The notes below the pieces were generated by a model. That model had not been told where the DNA came from, searched no databases, and worked only from the letters and a program-made list of their open reading frames with translations. Shown piece by piece: positions 51,774 through 62,857 of a DNA stretch of 64,000 nt (positions within the stretch are counted from its first letter, which is position 1; every line of letters begins with the position of its first letter). A program made the position numbers and the translations under genes. This DNA is from Magnaporthiopsis rhizophila (lineage: Eukaryota > Ascomycota > Sordariomycetes > Magnaporthales > Magnaporthaceae). The stretch lies in the NCBI GenBank assembly GCA_003049465.1, contig PYSS01000161.1, positions 1-64,000 on the forward strand, read 5' to 3'.

Positions 51774-53261
51774 TTAATCTCTTTTTACTCTAAATCTTCC
51801 TTTTAATACATAAGGGTTAGATTTTTTTAGTCCCTTACATATTGCAGACGCATTACAACCTAAAGCTTTCGCGGCCTTTTGCATTGAAAAGTAACTAGAT
51901 ACCACGTTAGTCTCCAAATCTAAAACCTCAAGGGATACTCCTTTTGATTTACTTATTCTCAGCCTAGCTTCTTCCGTATGTGTACCTCCAAATCTAGGGT
52001 GGTTTTCCCCCAACAAACCGAACATAGAGTTATTTTCTCCTGAGAATTTTCCAGCTAAAGATGCTATTATTTTATTTTTAGTATCTTCAGAGTGTTTATA
52101 ACCCAATGAGGAACCTGCCACTTTTAAAATATTGTACTCAGGTTTCAAGAGATTTAAATAGAAATTTTCTCTGTCTATTACATCGGACCGGTCGCAATAC
52201 TCAAGGATCTCTAATTTAAAACTAGAATATTTGTATTTTAGTAATGCACTATATATAAGACTTTGACTAACCTTTATTCTAGTTTGTAAGAAATTTATAT
52301 TTAAGTAACGTCCAAGTCTAATCTTTAAATCTACCCCTGATCCTACGTAAGATTTTCCATTCTTTAAGTTAGTTCAAAGATATATACCTGATTTACCTTT
52401 ATTCTCAACTAAAATTTGCTCTTTTTGCTGCTCAATGTTTAAATAAATTAATACTGAAGTATATAAATCAGATTTATTTTGGATGGAGCTGCTAGAATAA
52501 AATCGCACCCCCGCCGCACCTAAGAGCGTTCTTACTCCCATCGTAGGGGTAGGGGACAAAATTTTATTTACCACTTTTAAAGTATTAAGATTAAATTTAG
52601 AGCTGTATTGTAATAAAAAGTACTGTTCTATACTTAATTCTAAAGAATCGTAATATTCATCTGTCAGAGGGATAACTTCTAAAGTAAATTCATTTACACC
52701 CTCTTTTTTAAGTAAGGGAATAAATTTACCAACGTCCGCATGTGTACCTTTAAAATACCCTATCAACCTACGAGCCAAGGATGAAGAAGATCCTACATAC
52801 ATGCTACCAGTAGATATATGAGTTCATATATAGACTCCTGCTAAACACTTCTCATTTCTTATTGTTCCTATTAACTCTAAAAACTTATCTGAGTTTAAGG
52901 TATCTTTATTTAAATTTGAAAATATAAGCCGAGGTTTATTTAAAATTTCATTCAGAAGAACCTGAGAAACAACAACACCTGAAAAGGATAAAACATTATT
53001 AACATGAGCTGCTGTTATTGGTTCTTTGCTATTTGAATATTTAACTGCTAATTCATACCCACAACTTTCAGCACTTTCTTCTGAACTTTTACCAGATTTT
53101 CTTTGGTGAATTATAGCTCAGTTTCGTATATTTCTGCTAAAACACATAGTAAAATACAATACATTAAAAGATGATAATAGACTATTAGAAAATAGATATT
53201 TACATCTTAATGTTATAGAATTAGAATTATTTATATTTTTTATATTGTTTCTTTTATTCAT
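51774..53261 (-). CDS. ORF with two GIY-YIG nuclease modules
   Basis: 495 aa in one frame with TGA as Trp. First module: AGVYIWTHISTGSMYVGSS (around residue 145) with RRLIGYF and the Glu-containing LSIEQYFLL. Second module: SGIYLWTNLKNGKSYVGSG (around residue 290), FKLEILEYCD, NFYLNLLKPEYNILKVAGSS, and a NUMOD3/NUMOD1 tail ending GRFRVKRD. Starts MNKRNNIKNI at 53261, just inside the intron. Two complete catalytic modules in tandem are unusual; most relatives have one. Confidence 0.85.
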
Positions 53262-53353
53262 AGTTTTTTTTTGTTTTTGGATACTTTATTGTTTTAATAA
53301 TAAAATCTCATGCAAGACCGCATTTAACGGCCAAGGCATTTCGCTACCTTAGG

Positions 53354-54236
53354 CTACACATAGTACCTTTCTCTTATACTATATGTCGGACCATACCATC
53401 ACTTCTTTAAATTTAAAAGCGTCCAGATTGTGGCCTCTGAAGATTAATAAAACCTTAGTTACCAAACGGACTATAAGTTAAGTAAGAAACCCTATCGTTT
53501 AACCTATAGTTAACATTTAAACAACTATTCAGTAGAATTTGTTAAAGGCTTAGCTTTAGCTAGCATAGCAGTAGTTGCTGTTGCACAGATTAATTATTAG
53601 CTTCTATAATATCTATGACCTCTTGTATATCTCTTTTACGAGATTTACCCTTACTATCAGGATTCATTTCGTAAATTAATTTAACAAGTTCCATCATTTG
53701 ATCTTTATCTAACCCATCACCCAAGTTATTATGTAAAACATCTATAATTTTTGAAAATTTTTCAAAAACATCCGCCTTATGTTTACTAGAGAAAGGTACA
53801 ACGTAATCTTTAAAATAAGGTAATACTAATTCCTTAATATTTTTAGTACCTTTTATTGAATAAACTCAGACATCATTAGAACCGGATTTTTTCTTTAAGT
53901 TACCTAAACCATTAAATAATAATTTATAGGAACTAAGTATATTTAATCCACTAATGTGTTGAGTAACGTTAAACTCGGGTTGTAAAGCTACACCATTCTT
54001 TAATTTAGGGTTAGTTACAATAGAAACTAATAAAGATCCTTCACCTTCTACAAATCCACCCAATCAATACTTATGGTTTTCACTAAGAGTAAGAGAGCTA
54101 TAAGTTCTCTTAATCACCCTTGTTAAGATACCATACTTATTGATCGATCTTATTCTTTCCTGCTGATTGGTTGTTAAGGCGGTGATATTAACATCGTTCC
54201 AGCAATATCCTGGATTTAAATAGGGCCCTCTAGTGG
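53354..54236 (-). mobile_element. rnl intron at the E. coli ~1923 (I-CeuI) site, group I
   Basis: Between GTGAGGGT and CCTAAGGTAGCG, the position of the Chlamydomonas I-CeuI intron. Core near 53440-54180, with Q (AATCAGCAGGAAAG form) at about 54152. Confidence 0.85.
53590..54130 (-). CDS. single-motif LAGLIDADG homing endonuclease, rnl ~1923 intron
   Basis: About 180 aa with one motif, WLGGFVEGEGSLLVSIV, so it should act as a homodimer like I-CeuI, whose site this intron occupies. The Glu of GEG is present. Ends VIDIIEANN. The frame opens upstream without ATG; a start near 54130-54160, overlapping the core, is likely. TGA is Trp in the motif. Confidence 0.8.
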
Positions 54237-54459
54237 ACCCTCACGTTAAGGCCGCCATTAATCGGGGTTTCCTGCAACACCAAACCTTTAAAAATTTAGT
54301 TATCTTCGTTAACCAGCCGACATCGGGCAGATTTCACACTCAATACTTAGATTTATCATCTTTTTGCAAAGTGCTTTGTTTTAATTAAACAGTCGTACAA
54401 CACTATTTCATGCTTCTTCCTTTTTACTTGATATTAATCAAGAATAATGAGCCCTCCTT

Positions 54460-55893
54460 CAACTTGTTATCATATTAAATATTTCCAATTCTCACAAAAT
54501 GGTTCAGACTATTTCTTCAACTAAATTAATGTAATTTAATCGCTATAAAAATTTTGTATTGTAGTATTCCGTAATACTATGTAGCCTACTACTTTGTTAA
54601 CAATCTTGCATTGTTCATATTAGCTGCACGTTTTAATAATAAGTCTTTTATTTCTTGATTACCGATATGAGCTTTACTATGCAATGTTTTACAAATAAAA
54701 CTAAAATCTTCAAAATCCTTTCCTTTGACAGAATAAAATTCCAGTTTACTTAAAAACACATTAAAATAATTATGTAGTAAGTCAATACCTGTTATTTCTA
54801 ATCTAATCGTAGGTTTACTGTTAGACTTTGAAGATAAATCCCGTATTTTAATAGGAGGTAATCTAAATTTACTTAAGTATGACGCATCAAACCCTAAATT
54901 ACTTATCAAATAAGCTTGAATTGCAACTAATAGAGGTTTTTGATTAGAAGTTAATTCTAATTCAAATTTAGGTGTTAGATCTTGTTTTTGTATAATAAAA
55001 CTACCATCTCCCTCTATTAATCCTAAAAGCTTATAATCTGTAATCACGCACTTATACTCCTCAGGTGTTTCAAAAACAGTTCGCTTTGTATTATGATTTT
55101 CTCTAATTTTTTCAATTTCAATTATCAAGGATTCAGTTACTAACCCTGGACGATCAAAATATAAAAAAAAAGCTTTTCTAAAGCTAAGAAAATCTAAATA
55201 CTTAGAACCTATTAAAGTAGTATTCTCTAATAGGCCTATAAGAATACGTAACTCTTTTTCAGAACCTACTTCAAAAGAACAAGTATTAGTATTAGGTCTT
55301 ATTGCTATTCGCCCTATTCCTAAAGTACTATGTATCATCTTTAAAAGAGGAGCATGATATAAATGTAGTTTTATTACGAACTCAAAGTAATAACGAATAT
55401 TACCATTAGGCATAGTTTTTCGTTTTATGTGAAAACAGCCTTCAGCGTCAGTAAAACCTGCAAATCGATCTAAAAAATTGCGGCTTTGCAGGGTAGCTGA
55501 CATACTCTCGTATTTAAATTTTTCGAATCTAGCTACTGTAGTTTTAATGAAATTCATAAATTACTTTAAATTATTGAAAAAAAATTTTTTATAATTACAT
55601 TAATTTTAGTTGTTGGGTTTTAATAAAGGATTATTGTTAACATTACTCACCTTATAGTCGTTGAACGTACTTATCTTATTATTATTATGTTAAGATAAGC
55701 TTCGCTTCAAGTTTTCTTTAACTTGCTATACTACTAAGTATTGTGCTTTCTACTTCTGTGTCTGAAGTATACGTGCATAAAAGTAATTCTTGAAATTGAC
55801 CCAATATATTATCAATCATTATCTTATGGTGGAACTTCTCTGTATCCAAAGGATTAGAAGTAACCTATCCATATCAAACATTGAAGGACAAAC
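54460..55893 (-). mobile_element. rnl intron at the ~1699-type site, paralogue of the rps3 intron
   Basis: Between AACTTAGGGAT and AAGGAGGGCTC. P near 55785, R at 55654-55665, ORF in P8, S near 54505. The 5' 300 bases and 3' 60 bases are nearly identical to those of 43386-45511. Confidence 0.9.
54589..55557 (-). CDS. LAGLIDADG homing endonuclease, rnl ~1699 intron
   Basis: 322 aa from ATG 55557, intact under either code. Motif 1 FAGFTDAEGCFHIKRK (around residue 33), motif 2 LLGLIEGDGSFIIQKQ (around residue 185). It occupies the P8 position that holds rps3 in the sister intron. Ends AANMNNARLLTK. Confidence 0.9.
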   Translation of the reverse strand: MNFIKTTVARFEKFKYESMSATLQSRNFLDRFAGFTDAEGCFHIKRKTMPNGNIRYYFEFVIKLHLYHAPLLKMIHSTLGIGRIAIRPNTNTCSFEVGSEKELRILIGLLENTTLIGSKYLDFLSFRKAFFLYFDRPGLVTESLIIEIEKIRENHNTKRTVFETPEEYKCVITDYKLLGLIEGDGSFIIQKQDLTPKFELELTSNQKPLLVAIQAYLISNLGFDASYLSKFRLPPIKIRDLSSKSNSKPTIRLEITGIDLLHNYFNVFLSKLEFYSVKGKDFEDFSFICKTLHSKAHIGNQEIKDLLLKRAANMNNARLLTK

Positions 55894-55984
55894 ATCCCTA
55901 AGTTACGGTAGTTATTTTGCCGAGTTCCTTTCGCGCCACAAATTTCATCCTTATTGTAAAAGGACTAGGCTAATGTGGTTACCT

Positions 55985-56985
55985 AAATTTGGATATTTAA
56001 TTTTTTTTAATAACGTTTGGAATTCATTCCCGATTTAATTGAACGAATTTGTTCTAAACCTTTTTTATTAAGATGAGATTTAATTTTCATTAATTCGGCT
56101 ACTCTTATAAAATCCTCAAAATCCTTTTTCTTTGCTCCCTCTAAAGGATGAGCTTGAAAAAAAGGTATAACATATTTTGTTATATCTGCAAGCCCTGTGA
56201 TCATAAAATCCACAACCTTTACAGTAGGAGATTGTTTGTAAACTTTACCCACTGTAAATATATTTGTAAAGCTTTCTAATAATGCAATATTTTTTCTATC
56301 TTGTGTTATTTTAAACACTAATTTTATTCCTTCACCTAATACAGTATCTGTTCTTTTGTAAATATTTACAAAAAACATTCCTTCCCCTTCAACATAACCT
56401 ACCACTCAATAAGGATGATAAATCGAACAATTTGTTCTTATAGGTCTTTTTACCGGTTGAACGTTAGACCATTGACCAAGATTCCTCACTGCTTCAGAAA
56501 TAATACCAAAATTCATGGCAGCTTTAATATTAACAATTTTAGCTAACCCTTCCGTAGTTAAATGTTCTTGATTCACCATTAATTCCACAACTTGTTTAAA
56601 CAATTGAAGGTCTGCTCATTTATCTGTAATTAAAGGATAAGCTTCAAGATGTTTTAAAATAATAGGTAAATCTTTTAAAGAAGAAACTTCATAAACAACT
56701 GCTCCGTCGCTACGCAAAGTTACTCTACCTACACCAAAAAAATCTCTTATTTTTTCTAGAAGTTGCTTGTCTTTTTGATGAAGAGAAATTTGGAAAATTG
56801 CTCTTACACTTACACCTAGTCTTAAACTTAGGTTTTTAACAATAGAAACATGAAAACACCCCTCAGCATCAATAAAACCTGAAACGTAATTAGGATCTAA
56901 GGTACAATTACTTATAATATTATTACTTAAATTTAATGTTTTTGTAGCATATTTTTCTATATTAAGTCACTAAAGCGGGAGTCAC
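55985..56985 (-). mobile_element. rnl intron (~1660 region), borders approximate
   Basis: Inferred from the LAGLIDADG ORF between conserved rnl blocks. I did not find a convincing group I core; it may overlap the structured sequence at 56985-57190. Confidence 0.55.
56007..56960 (-). CDS. LAGLIDADG homing endonuclease in rnl (~1660 region)
   Basis: About 315 aa. Motif 1 YVSGFIDAEGCFHVSI (near 56880), motif 2 VVGYVEGEGMFFVNIY (near 56400). Blocks HLEAYPLITDKW and IVNIKAAMNFG resemble the nad2 intron enzymes. Ends SGMNSKRY a few bases before the exon. No obvious ATG; frame opens near 56965. Confidence 0.82.
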
Positions 56986-57444
56986 TATTATAGGGTAACT
57001 CCACAAGATAATTTATCGTTTAGTTTAGCTCGTCTGGTAGGTTGTTTAGTTACCATTCAGATCCTTCCGTAGAGAGGGCTTTTGAATCCCCTCCATCGTT
57101 TCTCCATTAAGTCCTTAAACTAGGGGTTAAATTATACCCTAGCTATGGATCTTAAAGAGGAGTTATTCTTGTGAAATATTCAGTCTTAACTTACTATAAC
57201 TATTCTCTATTTCTCTTATCTCATATCCCATAATGTTGATTTCAACTTCGAGACTCCCAAACTTTATCCTACACAAAAAACATTATCTAGAGTAGCCAAA
57301 GATAAGGGGGCTAGCCCTACCATCTGCACCACCCCCGACTTGACGGGTCGCTAGGCCTAATGAATCTTGCTAGATAAAGCGGTAGTGAAATTGCCAAAAA
57401 GTACTGGAATATACAAGCTGTGCATACTTCGTAGCACTGCAAAT

Positions 57445-57785
57445 TTATTTATTTTATTACTCAGTTGTTATTTAACAACTGAGTATTTATATCGTTATTA
57501 TTGTTATTAAAAATTTTATATCCAAATTCCAAGATTTCCTTGGGGGCTAGAGTACACCTTACAGAAAATTTAATTTTCATTACATAATCTTCTGAAGAAC
57601 CGTCTACTCGTTGCTCTTTTACAAACATTTTAATGTTTGATTTAGATCCGCGATAATCCATTTCTATTACTAGAATCTACCTGAGTTGTTACCTTACACC
57701 AAGTGATTAGCTGGTCCGCTTAAAGACTTTCGTCAATAAGTTTGGTATCAGGAGCTTTAGGATGTCCCCGGAATTTGGTTCTTAT
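57445..57785 (-). mobile_element. short ORF-less group I intron in rnl
   Basis: Core at 57545-57780: P (AATTCCGGGGACATCC form), Q, R (GAGCAACGAGTAGACGG) and S (AAGGTGTACTCTAG). Same core type as the nad2 introns, but only about 340 bases and without an ORF. An inverted repeat (57465-57490) is near its 3' end. Confidence 0.75.
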
Positions 57786-58329
57786 TCACAATTTAGGAGC
57801 CTAACCCTAAATTTATGATTGTTATCTCATTTACGCCTTCGTATCCTCTACTAGCTTACTTGTTGCAGTTTCTAGGTACGGTTAAAACACTTGTGTTTTA
57901 TTCATCTATTTCAGTTTATTTAGTCCACACTCATGTTTTCTTATTAAAATATTTCCTGCACACTTTTCACTTAAAAATGTTGTCTTTTAATAAAAGAAAA
58001 AGATTTTCTCATCATTTTAACCTTCAGGTTAAAAACTTAGAGGCCGTTACTTTACTTAGCCATAAGCTTAAGGCGAGAGTATAAACTCTTTTTAGTTACT
58101 CATGTCACCATTATCACTTGAGTTATATTATAATTTTCTTAAAAATAAGAAAAATCTCATATAAACCCAACGTTCTGCTACCCCATAAATAACATAATAA
58201 ATTATCTTAATTTATGGACAAGGTATCGGTATATTATTTAGATCCGTTATATTTTCGATGCATTTTAAAACTTAACAAGCGCTCTGTTACGCATAGCAGT
58301 CAGATTTATCATAGAAATACTAGATTCTT

Positions 58330-59575
58330 TTTTTTTTTGTGGGATTCAATTATTTTGGCTTGTCATTTTCTTTAATTAATTTTATTTCTTTAACTTTAAG
58401 TATACCTTCTTCTGTTAAATGCTTTTTATCTCTAATGATATTAGCAACTAATTTGAAATCCTCAAAGTCTTTTTGTTTAATCCCAAGTACAGGGTATTTA
58501 TTGAAAAAAGGTATTATTTTTTCAACTATGTCACTAAACTTAGTAACACGATAATCTATAATATCATCACGAACGGATAAATATCCACATCCTAGATAAT
58601 CTATTATATTTTCCATTAGCAATTTATCCTTGCTATGTTGAGTTATCTGAAACCTTAACCCAACTTGGTACCCTAACTTGCGAGTAGAAGAATTAATTAA
58701 CCTAATAAAAAAATTACCCTCTCCGCTAACAAAACCCCGTAGTCATTCAGGGTTAAGGATTTGATTATTAGACTGTTGACGAGAAACAGGCACAATATTC
58801 GGAAAAGCATCTTTTAAACTAGGACTAAGGCCTCAATTATTAGATGATTTTAAAGCTATTAATTTCAATAAACCTTCCATAGTTAAATGTTGTTTATTAA
58901 TAATTAATTCATACGCTTTTTTAAAAAGCATATAATCTCCAAACTTTTGAGTAATTAAAGGATAATTATCAAAAAACTCTATTATAGATTTTATATCTTT
59001 TATAAATGATACTTGAAATTCATAAGCCTCAAGACGAGATTTATAAATTTTACCTACCTTTAAGTTAAGTTTCAATAACTCTAGTAAGTTTTCATCTTTT
59101 TTATGAAAAGTTATTTGAAAATAAAGCCTAGTATTAAAAGGAACATTACCTTTATCTACATCAAAGTTTTGATTCTTTAATATAGAAATCCTAAAGCACC
59201 CCTCTGCATCTACAAGTCCAGTTATTACGTAAGGAGGTATTTTATTATTTGTACTTAGATTACTGCAATATTTGACAAATCTAGTATTTCCTAAGAAAGG
59301 ATTCTGATTTGATAATCTATTTCAAGATCCATTAGAGTACCCCTTAAACACAATACTGTGTCAACTACCGTCTACTCGTTGCTCTTTTACAAAAAAAGTG
59401 TTACCTCTCTTTGACTTAGATCCGCGATATCCCATTTCGCTCTCGCTCATCTTTTGACTTATTACTATACCTGAGTAATTACTTCAGCCACTAAAGTATT
59501 TTCATACCTTGTTTAGTATCAAAAGCTTTAGGAGGTCCCCGGAGTTTGATAGTTTCTCCCACATAAGTGATTTCC
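58330..59575 (-). mobile_element. rnl group I intron with LAGLIDADG ORF
   Basis: Core at 59325-59560 with the GAGCAACGAGTAGACGG-type R; borders approximate, between the GGCAGCCATAATTTAAAGA block and TAACAGAGCGCTTG. Confidence 0.75.
58350..59320 (-). CDS. LAGLIDADG homing endonuclease in rnl
   Basis: Motif 1 YVITGLVDAEGCFRISI (near 59215), motif 2 LRGFVSGEGNFFIRLI (near 58735). Block FFDNYPLITQKFGDY and TQHSKDKLL match nad2 relatives. The frame opens through the S element of the core (about 59320) with no clear ATG; TGA is Trp. Confidence 0.8.
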
Positions 59576-59699
59576 TAAATCACCAAGCAGGTCTTTAAAT
59601 TATGGCTGCCTCCAAGCCTATCTCCTTGTCGACTTAAATAAAAACCTTCTTAATTTCACTTAATAATAATTTTGGACATAGCAATTAAATTTATCACAC

Positions 59700-60985
59700 A
59701 AATACTTTTTTTTAATTACAAAGACTATCTCTTAGTGTTCATTCCACTCTTTATTTTTTTAATTATTTCTACTCCATCTGACGTTAAATGTTTTCCATTT
59801 AGCATCAAATTAGCTACTGTGCATCAATCGTTAAAATCTTCCGACTTAACTCCTATTATCGGGTGTTCTAGGAAAAATGGTATTAAAATAGATGTAATAT
59901 CAGATAATTTTCTTACATTAAAATTAACTACCTCTCTATAAGTTGTTTCCATCTTACCACAACCTAAATAATGTTCAAAAGTTTGCATTAATTTTTCATC
60001 TCTTTTGTGTTGAGTTAAAGTAAAACTTAGTCAAACTTGATACCCGCAACTATTAGATGAAGAATTTTTAATATTTACTAAAAAACAAGATTCAGCGCTA
60101 GCAAACCCTACAAATCATTGAGGATGAGGTACGACTTTCCCTTCTATTATAGGTCTTTCTATTAAATCTAAATCAGAAAAAGCTTCTTTTAAATTTTCAT
60201 TGATACCTTTATTCAATACAGCTCTAATACCAACTATTTTTCTCAATCCTTCTATTTTCAAATGCTCTTTAGCAATTAACAAATCTAAAGCCAATTTAAA
60301 TAGAATAAAATCACCCAACTTTTGAGTAATTAAAGGGTATTTTGAAAAATGTTCAACAATAAATTTTAAATCTTTGATGGATTTAACCCGATATTGAAGA
60401 GTATTTTTACCGTGTTGAGTAATGTAACCAACTCCAAAAAAATTTTTTATTTGTTCTAATATACCTCTATCTTTTTCATGCAAAGCCAATGTAAATATTA
60501 ATTCAACTGTTCAACCGATTTTTGACTTACTATTTCTTTGGACTCCAACATAAAAACAACTTTCACCGTCACAAAACCCTGTAACAAATCAAGGATTTAA
60601 GTTAGTAACTCTTTCTGCAGATTTTAATACACAATTAGTAGAATAATTACGAGTATTAAAAAATTGTATTTGGTTAGAAAGGATTTTAACTTGATAGTCT
60701 CTTTCGAGACCCATTAGACTATACCTTAACATAGGGCGTTTAAGCCCTATGCAACCACCATCTAGTCGTTGCACTTTTACAACTCTCGGCTTATAATTAT
60801 ATAATGTAGCTGTGCCTCAATAATTTACAATGCCTAAAGTTAACTTAGATACGCGATATCCTATTGCTCTTTCGATTATTCATTGACTTATTACCATACC
60901 TGAGTAATTACTTCAGCCGCTAATATATTTTCATATATAGTTTGGTATCAATGACTTTAAGGTGTCCCCGTAATTTGATGGTTTA
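59700..60985 (-). mobile_element. rnl group I intron with LAGLIDADG ORF
   Basis: Core at 60715-60975; R reads GTGCAACGACTAGATGG, a variant of the form in neighbouring introns, S (AAGGTATAGTCTAA form) near 60720. Borders approximate. Confidence 0.75.
59725..60714 (-). CDS. LAGLIDADG homing endonuclease in rnl, altered motifs
   Basis: About 329 aa from ATG 60714, intact with TGA as Trp. Motif 1 WFVTGFCDGESCFYVGV and motif 2 WFVGFASAESCFLVNI both have Ser-Cys after the acidic residue (GES/AES) where most have Gly. Blocks HFSKYPLITQKLGDF, IVGIRAVLNKGIN, TQHKRDEKLM conserved. Ends KKIKSGMNTKR. Confidence 0.83.
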
Positions 60986-61194
60986 ATAGAGGCACCTTCA
61001 TGTGGATTCCTACACCACAAAGCACCTTAACTCTTGTTCTGGGCTGTTTCCCTTTTGACATACACGCGATTTATGCTTATTGTGCTTAAACATAAATTTT
61101 CTCCCTAAATAGTTTTAAACTATCCATTTAGACAACAGATTTTTAATCTGCCTTCAATAATTTGCTATTACCGAAATTAAAGTAATTTTATTCT

Positions 61195-62610
61195 TTTTTT
61201 TTATGAAACACTATGTGTATGCTGCCTACTAATTTTTTTTTCTGAAACACGATAAAGACCTTTTACAAGGCTCTCTCTTTTTATTGCGTTTCGTATAGCT
61301 TGTCTTTTAACTTCTAAATACTCACCTGCTTTTGTTAAAGTAGGAAATTCAATTACTTCATTTGTTTGAGTATTTAAAACTAAAACAGGAACCCCTTCAC
61401 GTTCTGTAGTTTTAGCTGTAATATTAGCTAAAGCTTCAGGAGTAAGAGGGTTATTTTTTTTAAAGTTAAGAGTAGCTTTAGATAATTTATCTCTAGTTTC
61501 CTCACTAACTTCTTTATTTGAATGCACTAAAGACAATATATTTTTATGTTCTAAGGAAATTTTTTTTAATTTAAATTTAGCTAAATTTTCCTCACTATGC
61601 TTAAACCTTAATAAAGAGTATGCATGTTTTAATATATTATATTCCGGATCCAATAAATCTAAATAAAACTGCTCTCTAACAACAAGCTCATCTCCTCTAC
61701 AATATTCTAAAATTTCTAATTGAAAATTCTCGTACCCATACCTTAGTAATGCTGCATGAATTGGTCTAGGATTTCTTATTAATTCACTTTTATTATAATA
61801 ATCCCCTAGTCTTTTAAATAAATTAAGACCACTACCCACATAAGTTTTATTGTTTAATTTGTTAACTCAACGATAAATTCCTGATTTATTCTTATTTTCA
61901 ATAAGAATACTTTGTTTATTTAATAATGCATTATCATAGCATTTTACAGGATAGCTTGCGCACCCTGTATTATTATTTAATGTTGTTGTAAATTTTGTGA
62001 CTTGATTTTAATGTTATTTGTTTTAAGCCGATGGTTTAGTGTTTGTCTCATTACCAAACATGGGCCATGAATTAATATTCAAGCTCATCTCTCAGATTGC
62101 TAGTGTCACCACTAGGTCCGGCTGAGTTAACAAAACTCAGCAAACGTTATAACATTATCGCTTACAGTACCTTAACCTATTAACACTAAGAGTCGAGGGT
62201 GTCAGCCCCTATCTTCAGTTTACCCTCCGAGAGGTAGTCGCCTGTCGTATTAAGTCTTTTGTAAGAGTCGGCTGTGATAAAAAAAAAAAGAATAAAATTA
62301 TTTTAATGCCATTGCATTCTTTCGAATGAGGCCTGACTATATCTTAAGCATTATATCAATATCTGTCTATAACACCAATCACCATTTAGTCGATGAACTG
62401 CACATCTGTTTATTAATAATTATTAACAGACGCTTGGCTGCGGATAACCCATTAATATCAACCATGATTTTACCATACCACGAGTCATTACCTGTGCCAC
62501 AAGATGTGTTACCACTCTTGTTTGGTTATGATAGCTTTAGGGTGTTCCCGCAATTTGACGATTTGTAGCAGAAGGTTCACTTCCACAAGAAGGCTGTACA
62601 TACAACCTTA
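61195..62610 (-). mobile_element. rnl group IB intron with GIY-YIG ORF
   Basis: Core at 62320-62580: P (AAATTGCGGGAACACC form), Q, R (TTCATCGACTA form), S (ATAGTCAGG form). Shares the GAGTCATTACCTGTGCCA block with the atp9 introns. The stretch 62000-62290 between core and ORF is GC-richer and unexplained. Confidence 0.75.
61201..61990 (-). CDS. GIY-YIG homing endonuclease in rnl
   Basis: GIY half SGIYRWVNKLNNKTYVGSG (near 61880), LLRYGYENFQLEILEYC, REQFYLDLLDPEYNILKHA, FKHSEEN, then a NUMOD3-like and NUMOD1 tail (TLTKAGEYLEVKRQAIRNAI). Frame intact with TGA as Trp, opening at about 61990 without a clear ATG. Confidence 0.83.
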
Positions 62611-62857
62611 TCATTCTATGTCCGATCATTCAATATTCATCTTTGCCATTCCGAGTCTACATACTCACCGATAAAATCTTCACGATCCCCCGATCTATAC
62701 AAGAATAAAATGTATTTTCATGTGCATAAGAAGCACTACCTAGTAAGCTAAGAGCACTACTTTAATTCACATGAAAAATTTACATCTTGTCTGAGATTAA
62801 GTTCTGTACCTGCTAAGATGTTATTAAAATTGCCTACTTTTATAGGTTTCGCAGAAA

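Larger units (their letters stand above)
50547..53309 (-). mobile_element. rnl intron between GCAT and GAATGG (~1950 site), group I
   Basis: Boundary rule met on both sides. Core at 50655-50920: R (GAGCAACGAG-type), Q (CGTGGATCTAA form) and P (AACTCCGGGAAC form); S near 50660. Carries two ORFs upstream of the core. Confidence 0.82.
41560..62857 (-). rRNA. rnl: large-subunit ribosomal RNA, 5' end outside window, many introns
   Basis: Recognised by universally conserved blocks: the sarcin-ricin region (AGTACGAAAGGAAC, near 41890), CGTCGTGAGACAGT (near 41950), ACGAGCTGGGT (near 43255), TTTGGCACCTCGATGTCGG (near 43340), AGGGAT/AACAGGC across the 2449-type junction, GACCCTATGCAGCTTTACTG (near 46360), CCTAAGGTAGCGAAAT (near 53350), GCGCGAAAGGAACTCGGC (near 55930) and GGGAAACAGCCCAGA (near 61045). 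Exons: 62857-about 62610, about 61190-60985, 59690-59575, 58325-57785, 57440-56985, 55984-55894, 54459-54237, 53353-53310 (44 bases), 50546-50480, 46387-45512, 43385-43249, 41961-about 41560. The fourth to sixth and the two ends are approximate. The long exon 46387-45512 holds repeat-like AT-rich stretches in variable regions. Confidence 0.92.

Noticed and set aside
57461..57661. 66-codon minus-strand ORF as an intron protein
   Set aside because: It overlaps the R and Q elements of the group I core and contains no known motif.
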